A stretch of 64,000 nucleotides of DNA, taken from assembly GCF_001642475.1 (NCBI RefSeq), contig NW_019173987.1:1-64000 (forward strand). Direction: 5' to 3'. This document shows, piece after piece, positions 57,059-64,000 of the stretch (within the stretch, counting starts at the first letter, position 1; every line of letters begins with the position of its first letter). This stretch comes from Fonsecaea monophora. Its lineage: Eukaryota; Ascomycota; Eurotiomycetes; Chaetothyriales; Herpotrichiellaceae. Below the pieces are notes generated by a model that saw only the letters and a list, made by a program, of their open reading frames with translations, did not search any database and was not told the DNA's origin. The position numbers and the translations under genes are program-made.

Positions 57059-57327
57059 TTGTACCCACCTACCTACCTCTTATGTCTTTTTTCAGGTGAA
57101 GTCTGAGCTAGGCCACGGTTAAGGGTCATTGTTTTCAACCAGAATTTCTTTAAATAGACCCATGTCAATTTTTTTTTTGGAGGAGGCGGCAGCGGACTTG
57201 GGTCGTTTGATATGGCTCCTTTTTGTTGTGCTGTAGTATAGCGATGCGACGGGGCCATCGACACCGGACAGTGATAGAAAAAGGAAGTGCACTTTTGAGC
57301 GAGCGGATACGGAGTATTGGGAACACC

Positions 57328-57337
57328 TACCTAGGTA
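57328..57337. repeat. TACCTAGGTA palindrome, copy C
   Basis: Perfect 10-base palindrome in the PDX1-CDH1 spacer. Confidence 0.7.
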
Positions 57338-57561
57338 TGCAGGCACAGATGCTATTGTATATGTGTGTGTGTGTCAAAGAGAAAAGGCCTTGTGTAGTAA
57401 TTATATGTACGTGGTCGTCTCTTCTCTCCCTCCCTGCCTGAGAGAGATGAGAAAGATGGTATTTCTCCCGGCCGAGTCTTGTATTGTCTCATTCGTTCTG
57501 TGCTCAAAACCATCGGGATCGCTCATTTGTACTCGTGCGAGTACTCGGTAGATATCTGAGA

Positions 57562-57571
57562 TACCTAGGTA
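57562..57571. repeat. TACCTAGGTA palindrome, copy D
   Basis: Perfect 10-base palindrome 234 bases from copy C in the same spacer. Confidence 0.7.
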
Positions 57572-58524
57572 GGCTGGTAGGGTAGTACCAGGTCATTTAC
57601 CGCATATCGCATACCATGAACTTGGTAAAAGTGTACACACGATGGACCCACCTTCCGATCCATGTACATACTATTCATACACCTCTATACCTCTATACAA
57701 ATAGGTGTATGTACTCGTGTGATATATCCCAAGTCATAACCAGCTGCTCTTTGATGGTCACGTACTGGTCACCCATCGCCTACTCTACTCCAGAGAAATG
57801 CGACGAGAATACAATTACTGCTCGGTTGGCTCAATTCGGTTTTTGATTTCTCTGCTCTGTCTTCCGAGGTTTGTTACCCATGGTGGCCCCCTACAACATG
57901 GTCAGGCCTTATGTGCCTCAATCCTGGAGCACCTCCTGAAGAGAGCGAGTCCCGCCTCCTGAGACCTGAGAGACGCCTGCGTTCCCCTCCCAACTATATG
58001 AACTCGCTTGACCAATGATCCCGAGTAACCGTGGGCGCCGCGCTTGCAAAAAAATCAATGGAATCCCAATTCGCTCAAGCTAGTTCGTTGAAACCAAGGT
58101 AGGCCCCATCATCTGCGCAAAGATCTCCATCACAAAGTCCTCCACCATCAGATTGTGGTAAAGCCTCATGATACTGTCCAGCTTGGGCAAGATTGGTCGT
58201 TTGCTGGTTCTGGTGCTGATTTTGATTCTGACATGACCTTCATGCTCGCTAACAAGAAACAATATAATCATCGCCGTCATCCCATCTGTCTGTAGAGATT
58301 AGTTCGTGGGTTGTATGGCGTAAAAACTTTCTGCTGTACAGTTTTTTGTCGTGTGGATTCAAGATGTCGTAACAAATTCGAGTCGTTCCGGGACGGCTTC
58401 GTAAGAGGTTCACCTCATTAGGAAAAAGAAGGTCGGTTCGGTTCGTGGGTATGGCCAGGCATGATCGTCATATAGCTAGACAGTGCAGACAAGGTCGTTG
58501 CAACGACTGGGGTGAGTAACTCCT

Positions 58525-60330
58525 TCACCGAATCGCACCCCAGTCACCCAGTCGTCCAGCAATGCCGTCGCTGTTCCTCCCTTCGTTCCCTTTCTTGCCA
58601 AACACCCTCCAGAATCGAAGAGTCTCGTCACCGGCTCCAGTCACAACAGTGGTCCCATCTGGACTCGTGCTCAGGTAAAGGACACGGAAGGTGTGTCCAG
58701 TCAGACTGACAACCTGCTCCATCTTTGGATACTTCCACACCACGATCTGGTTCTGGCTGTAACCGTGAGTGCTGACGATTTCGTCACTATTCTTGCTCCA
58801 GGCTAAGTTGCACACTTGACTTCCTGTGTCGACCTCCTTGATGAGAGACCCATTTGCTGTGTTCCAAAATTTGATCGACCGATCTGCCGTTCCACCACCA
58901 GAAGCCAACAGGTGATGTTGATGGGGGCTCCAAGCAATCGCCTTGACCGCTGCAACGTGGTTCGAGAATCGATACAAAGGTGTCTCGGAGAGTTTATCCC
59001 AAACGCAGAGCTTGTTGTCGTTACCGCCTGACGCAAGCTGACCATCTTCAGTGTTCCACCGAAGGCCGCAAACTTCTTGTTTGTGACCTGCCAACCTTCG
59101 CAGATACTGGTCGGGACTGCGGACATCCCGGTGGTATATTAGTCGATCGCGCGAGCCAGAAGTCAAGATGTGATCATTCCATGCTAGCGCTCCGACTCGC
59201 GCCGAGTGGCCAGTCATTGTCCGTAGCCTTCTAGACTTCTCAGCATCGTATATCTGGACGAAACCCTTGTGTGTTCCAATCGCCAGATGTGACCCTCGCT
59301 GGATCCACGCCACAGATGTCACCAAATCATTGTCAGGCAGCTTGCATAACTGTGTGACTTTGCCAGTAGCACTGTTCCACATGTAGACACATGATCCCAG
59401 CCCTACACCGAGGATGTTCGCCGATCCCCAGTCCACCAGATTCAGATAGAAGTCGTCCGCCAACTCGGGAGCGTCCAGCACTTTGTAGGGGACTTTGGCG
59501 ATCGGTCGAGGCTGCTTCCGCGGTGTCTGCAAGATGGACTGTGAGGAGTAGTTGATGGGCGATATCGAGTACAAATCCGATCTCGCATTCAGGTTTATGA
59601 TTCCAAGATGTTTTCCGGTTCGAGATGAGGGAGTGGGATGGCCTGATCCGATCACTTTCTGCGGAGACTTGTAGGAGAACATATTCTTGTGGGGGGTAGT
59701 AGGAGTGATAGAGGCAGGAGGCATGGATGATATCGAGGGTTGGCCCGGAGGGGTTTGACGTCGGCCAAACAGTTCATCTGGGGACAGAGATCTGTAGTCT
59801 TGCGGAACCGAATCACCCATCAGCTCGTTGCGTAGGACTTTTGAATAAGTTCTGTTCGCTTCTTCCGTCCGTTGAAAGTGGAGTTCGCCATGAGGGGTCT
59901 TCTTCTTTGATCTCGAAGGCGTCGCCGGTGAGGCATCGTCATGCAACAAGCTGTAACTTGCTTGCAGGTCCTGTCCATCTCGGTTTGGTATGAATCTAAG
60001 AACATAATCAGTTTCACCATAGCAAGCGACCGCATCTCTAGAAGCTCACCGATCCCCATAAATCCGCTGTCTCTTGCGGCTAGGACTGCGACCTGGAGTT
60101 CTGTCTCGCGGTCTTCCAGCATTCTCAAGTTCTTTTAACCTTCGATTCAGGGCATCGGCTTCCATGGCCTCGGTGGCTCGTTGGATGGCAGACATCCTTT
60201 CCTCGGTATGTCCAAAGCGCTTGGATGATATCGTTGGTGGAGTCTTGGAACCAACTGGGGTTGGTAATGTTGGAGTAATGGGACGTTCAGATGTGTCGAT
60301 CACAAGGGAAGCTGTAGAATCGTCCGCCAT
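58525..60330 (-). CDS. CDH1: APC/C co-activator Cdh1 (Fizzy-related/Ste9)
   Basis: Two exons: 60330-60050 and 59995-58525, encoding 583 residues. The splice rebuilds the C-box YGDRFIPNRDGQDLQASY at about residues 90-107, which docks on the APC/C. Seven WD40 blades follow from about 280, with blocks such as VTSVAWIQRGSHLAIGTHKG, LTSGSRDRLIYHRDVR, VCGLRWNTEDGQLASGGNDNKLCVWD and GAGDETLRFWRVF. The protein ends with the IR dipeptide that binds TPR subunits. Several SP/TP sites in the N-terminal half are potential CDK targets that would block APC/C binding. It directs ubiquitination of mitotic cyclins and other substrates in late mitosis and G1. The C-box DRFIPNR and the tail support Cdh1 over Cdc20. 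Confidence 0.97.
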
Positions 60331-61742
60331 GATGGGTGTTGTGACAAAAGGCAGTGGGAGGTGACGACTTGGGCGGTGATTTTATGATCGGGTAACGTTG
60401 TTGGCGTGAAGTACCAAGGTGACGGACATGTGACGTTAAGTAAAGCAGAGGACAGCAGTTCGCAAAGTCGACGCCAATGTCGGTGGTGAGAGTTGTTGAT
60501 GGCCTCCGCAACCGCGACCCGTTTGCTGTTTTGTCGCCCTGAACCAATTGTCTATCTGCGCGGGATCGCAAAAGAGGGGGTCGTGGTCCAACTAAATACA
60601 GAGCATCGTGAGGTAGATCCAGGGCAGAGTACTGCAGATGGTGAATGTCGTAGATGTCAATGTGTCGTGAGTGAGGCAGGGGACTGTAGTGAAATTGAGA
60701 TGCGCAATCTGTGATGGACTTTGACATGAGGATGAATGCGGACAACCAGGGAATCAGGGACAAGGACTTGCGTGACTGGCCACTCGCAGCTCCCGCCGCT
60801 TCTGGAGCTTGCCAAGCGACTGACACCCCCGAGCGCGTTGCCTAGATCGGGTTTTAACTGGGCTCGATGCCATTTAATGGGGGGCTTTTGCGGGTAGGCA
60901 TACCTATTGCCTGGTGCTAGGGGTGCTTTCGCAACGGACCACCCCCCAGTCTACTCACTATACGGCCCAGGTACACGGGCAAACGGGCCAGAGGATTTTG
61001 TATGGGGAATCTCTCGTATAGGTCACTATACCGTTGGACTCCAACGAATTGCCTCGATTATACATGCACACACCTCCATGCCAAGTACATGAATTCAGCA
61101 GTTTCCATTCACCCCTATGAAGCTACCTATGTATGTACTCCATAGGTACCTGGGCATTGCAGCAAGGGGGAAGAGAAACCTCTACTCCTGCGACTAGCTT
61201 CCTGCAGGACAATCCTCGACCAAAAGCACTTTACGCGGCCACAACATTGACCCTGCACGAGATGTCAACAATCGCGTCTCTTTGTGATCAGGCGGCAAGG
61301 AGAGCACAAGACTTAGTTTGACAGTGTCATCATTGTTGTCATTGGCATTCATTGTATCATGGTCTCGGAGTCGCCCCTTGGGATCCGATCCTTCTTGTCG
61401 CCTTCCAAGTGGCTTCTCCCTGTTTGAGAATCCCTTGCGGGCACGAGATTGATTCGACCAGAGCCGTGTTTCAGGTGGATAAGAAATCCCCTAAGCTGGA
61501 CCTGGCTCACTTCGGTGCGATTGGCATCTGCAAGGCTCGCGGGCGATCAATCCACCAGCGGTGAAACCGGGAGCTTGGACCATCTAGCAGTTAATCCTCG
61601 TACATGCGCCGAACTGCGTACGAGTAGACGCCCTTCCCCAGATTCACGAATCACCATACGATTCCTCGGTACCTCGTAATCAGTGGACTTGAAGCTGTCG
61701 CCAGAACAACCTCATCAACAGCCCACCGCTGGGACTTTTCGC
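60331..61742. other. divergent intergenic region between CDH1 and APE4
   Basis: About 1.4 kb containing both promoters. Words related to GTACCTAGGTA recur (for example CATAGGTACCTGG near 61141). No supported gene. Confidence 0.45.
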
Positions 61743-63375
61743 ATGCTTCAGCGAGCTATCTTTCGACAAGGCCCTTCAATCACTAGACTCTATTCAAACA
61801 TGGCCACCATCAATGTCAAAGCTGCAGCCACCGATTTCCTTGACTTTGTCAACGCGTCCCCGACACCCTTCCATGCTGTCAAGTCCGTCAAGGAACGACT
61901 GACCTCGGTGGGATTCAAGCAGATCAAGGTCAGTGCAGTCTACCCACACTCCGTTCCACCCTTCTCACTCTTATCTACAGGAAAAAGATTCCTGGTCCTC
62001 GACGTGCCTGCCTGGTGGGAAATATTTCCTCACTCGAAATGGATCGACCATCGTCGCATTTGCAATCGGCAAGAAGTGGAAGCCTGGCAACCCCATTTCG
62101 ATGATCGGTGCGCATACCGATTCGCCGTGTCTGCGCATCAAACCTGTGAGCAAGAAACAGGGCGACGGGTTTCTGCAAGTGGGTGTTGAAACATATGGAG
62201 GTGGGCTATGGCATACTTGGTTCGATCGCGATTTGGGTGTTGCGGGCAGAGTAATGGTCAGAGGCAGCGACGGCAACGTCGTTCAAAAGCTGGTCCATAT
62301 CAAGAAACCCATCCTCCGCATTCCCACACTCGCTGTCCACCTCGATCGACAGGAGACGTTCTCCTTTAACAAAGAAACTCAGCTTTTCCCCATTGCTGGT
62401 CTAGTAGCTGCCGAACTCAAACGCCAGGATGACAAGAAGAGCAAAAGCGACACGGAAGAGGAACAGCAAGATAGACCGTTCACTCCTTTGAAGGCAATGA
62501 CAACAAGACATCACCCTCACATCATCGAGGTGATTGCCGCAGATGCCGGTGTTGCGGCTGAGGAGATTATTGATTTTGAGATTGTGCTCTATGACACTCA
62601 AAAGGCATGCTTGGGAGGCCTCTCAGACGAGTTCATCTTTTCCGCGAGGCTGGATAACCTGAACCAAACCTATTGTGCGACGATGGGCTTGATTGATTCA
62701 TTAAAATCTACGTCGGCGCTCGACGATGAGTCCTCAATACGCCTCATTGCATGTTTCGACCATGAGGAGATTGGCAGTATGACAGCCCAGGGAGCCTTTT
62801 CCATGATGCTGCCAGCCATCATTCGTCGACTCTCTGTTCTGCCATCCTCATCATTTGTGGGAGAGGATTCGGAAGAATCTTACGACCACGCCAGCGATCC
62901 AGAGTTGTCCACTGCTTACGAGCAAACTCTTTCGAGCTCTTTCCTGCTCTCGGCAGATATGGCTCACTCTGTCAATCCCAACTATGGGGCCAAGTATGAA
63001 TCCGATCACCGACCAGAGATGAATCAAGGGCCCGTTATCAAGATCAATGCGAATGCGAGATACGCCACCAACTCACCCGGTATAGTACTGCTTCAGGAGG
63101 TCGCGCGAAAAGCGGCCAAAGTCATCGACAGCGATCCAGAGGGAGTACCGTTGCAGTTGTTTGTTGTGCGCAATGACTCCAGCTGTGGAAGCACCATTGG
63201 TCCGATGCTGTCTGCTCATCTGGGTGCTCGCACGCTCGATCTCGGGAATCCACAACTTTCGATGCACAGCTGCCGCGAAACTGGAGGCGCAGATGATGTT
63301 CACCATGCTATCAGATTATTCAGCAGCTTTTTCCAGCATTATTCTGCTCTGGAGAAAACGATTCTGGTTGACTGA
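61743..63375 (+). CDS. APE4: aspartyl aminopeptidase (M18 family)
   Basis: Two exons: 61743-61928 and 61981-63375, encoding 526 residues; the phase-0 intron joins GFKQIK to EKDSWS. M18 metal and catalytic motifs are present: GAHTDSPCLRIKP near 115, the FSARLDNLNQTYC aspartate near 265, CFDHEEIGSMTAQG near 300, LLSADMAHSVNPNYGAKYE near 370 and QLSMHSCRETGGADDVHH near 495. The enzyme removes N-terminal Asp or Glu and forms a dodecameric zinc protease; in yeast it is cytosolic and can reach the vacuole by autophagy. Two starts are possible. The first ATG gives a 19-residue Arg-rich, acid-free leader (MLQRAIFRQGPSITRLYSN); the second, at 61800, gives the usual cytosolic form. Confidence 0.96.
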
Positions 63376-63939
63376 GTGGTTTGGAAAGCATATTTGACTG
63401 ACAAAGGCGACGTTCAGTGGAACACCTGTGTCAGAGGGAGGACGATGCCAAGATTCGTCCATAGTGTAAGAGCTTGAGGCATGAGAAGCCAGCATTCAAT
63501 CCCGTGCGAGACAGATCCTCGAGGTCGAGCAGCAAGCCGCTCTGCACAAAACATTGATCAATCCTGAACAGGCAACATCCTCGGCTTGGAGGCTTTCAGC
63601 ATGGTGTCGGATATGCCGGTGACTGTCTGGCTCTGTCTGCGCCTGGCCACAGGATGGATCTGGGCCGCCTAGAACACAGGATTACGAGTTCTCCGTGGCA
63701 TCCTCTAGGTTCAGGAGCATGTATCAAGTAGACCTTTAGTTTCCTTTAGGCAAAAGGAAGAGGCTGTGAGGAAAGATGCGGGGTTCCGGTGTACATCTCC
63801 AACCCAAATATTTTCTCAATGATATAAATTCTGCCCCGAGTAGATGGCCCGCACTGGACCAAGATTGGTATTCCACCTTTGCCCGTCCGACTACTTCTCG
63901 CACCCTCCCTGCGACCACCTCCTGGCTCCTGGCGCAGAC
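63376..63939. other. intergenic region between APE4 and the right-edge gene
   Basis: About 560 bases between two plus-strand genes. No supported gene. Confidence 0.45.
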
Positions 63940-64000
63940 ATGACCACGCCTGAATACATTGCGGGCAACAAGGATGCAATCCGCCAATTCATAGACAGGT
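63940..64000 (+). CDS. 5' end of a probable HAD phosphatase (Pho13-like), cut by window edge
   Basis: An ATG at 63940 opens a frame, MTTPEYIAGNKDAIRQFIDR, that runs off the end. The pattern resembles the N terminus of fungal 4-nitrophenylphosphatase/phosphoglycolate phosphatase (Pho13), in which such a stretch precedes the DxD catalytic loop. The catalytic motif lies beyond the edge, so the call rests on 20 residues and is tentative. Confidence 0.45.
   Translation, partial: MTTPEYIAGNKDAIRQFIDR

Larger units (their letters stand above)
57059..58524. other. convergent intergenic region between PDX1 and CDH1
   Basis: About 1.47 kb. Includes two TACCTAGGTA palindromes and a GTGTGTGTGT run near 57364. 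A 66-codon minus-strand frame at 58080-58280 has ordinary composition but no recognised homology. No gene is called. Confidence 0.4.

Noticed and set aside
1..64000. tRNA, rRNA and CRISPR arrays
   Set aside because: No T-loop/anticodon arrangement, rRNA block or direct-repeat array was found by eye; a tRNAscan or Rfam search could still reveal small RNAs.

Overview
This window is nuclear DNA of a filamentous ascomycete (Pezizomycotina). Most genes carry short introns of about 50-110 bases with GT...AG ends and RCTRAC-like branch points. The proteins closest in form to those seen here are fungal: Pet127, bifunctional Ade5,7, Fes1, Vps55, Vps68, Pdx1, Yop1, an RFX factor and a fungal-type LOG protein. 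Atg101 is present, which budding yeast lacks but filamentous fungi have. No bacterial operon, rRNA, tRNA or CRISPR array was recognised. Class-level placement (perhaps Eurotiomycetes or a relative) is a guess. I support 27 protein-coding genes; one is cut by the right edge. Exon coordinates were read by eye from splice signals and reading-frame continuity, so each should be treated as a model.

Layout, left to right. 1-9 kb: PET127 (mitochondrial RNA processing), a short-chain dehydrogenase and the purine enzyme ADE5,7, all on the minus strand. 9.5-20.6 kb: homoserine kinase THR1, actin, the Hsp70 exchange factor FES1, the endosomal partners VPS68 and VPS55, proteasome subunit alpha-6 and a LOG-family phosphoribohydrolase. 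20.6-30.4 kb: a gene-poorer, more lineage-specific stretch with a mucin-like membrane protein, an unrecognised 506-residue protein and a small secreted cysteine-rich protein. 31-42.8 kb: ADP-sugar pyrophosphatase YSA1, glucosyltransferase ALG5, PEX3 divergent from ATG101, YOP1 and an RFX transcription factor. 43.6-51.1 kb: a membrane-anchored spermidine-synthase-like protein, an IlvD/Edd sugar-acid dehydratase and a Tcp11/Sok1 protein. 53.5-64 kb: a medium-chain reductase, PDX1, APC/C activator CDH1, aspartyl aminopeptidase APE4 and the first codons of a probable HAD phosphatase.

The set is mostly housekeeping and is not one pathway. Two neighbourhoods are functionally suggestive. VPS68 and VPS55, whose products form one complex in yeast, are adjacent and co-oriented. 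PEX3 and ATG101, both relevant to peroxisome turnover, share one divergent intergenic region. The best candidates for undescribed biology are the 12-cysteine secreted protein, the unrecognised protein with a duplicated IDxRGxARAVxP motif, the mucin-like sensor-type protein, and the unusual N-terminal extension of the dehydratase. I did not find convincing evidence of a wholly new multi-gene system.
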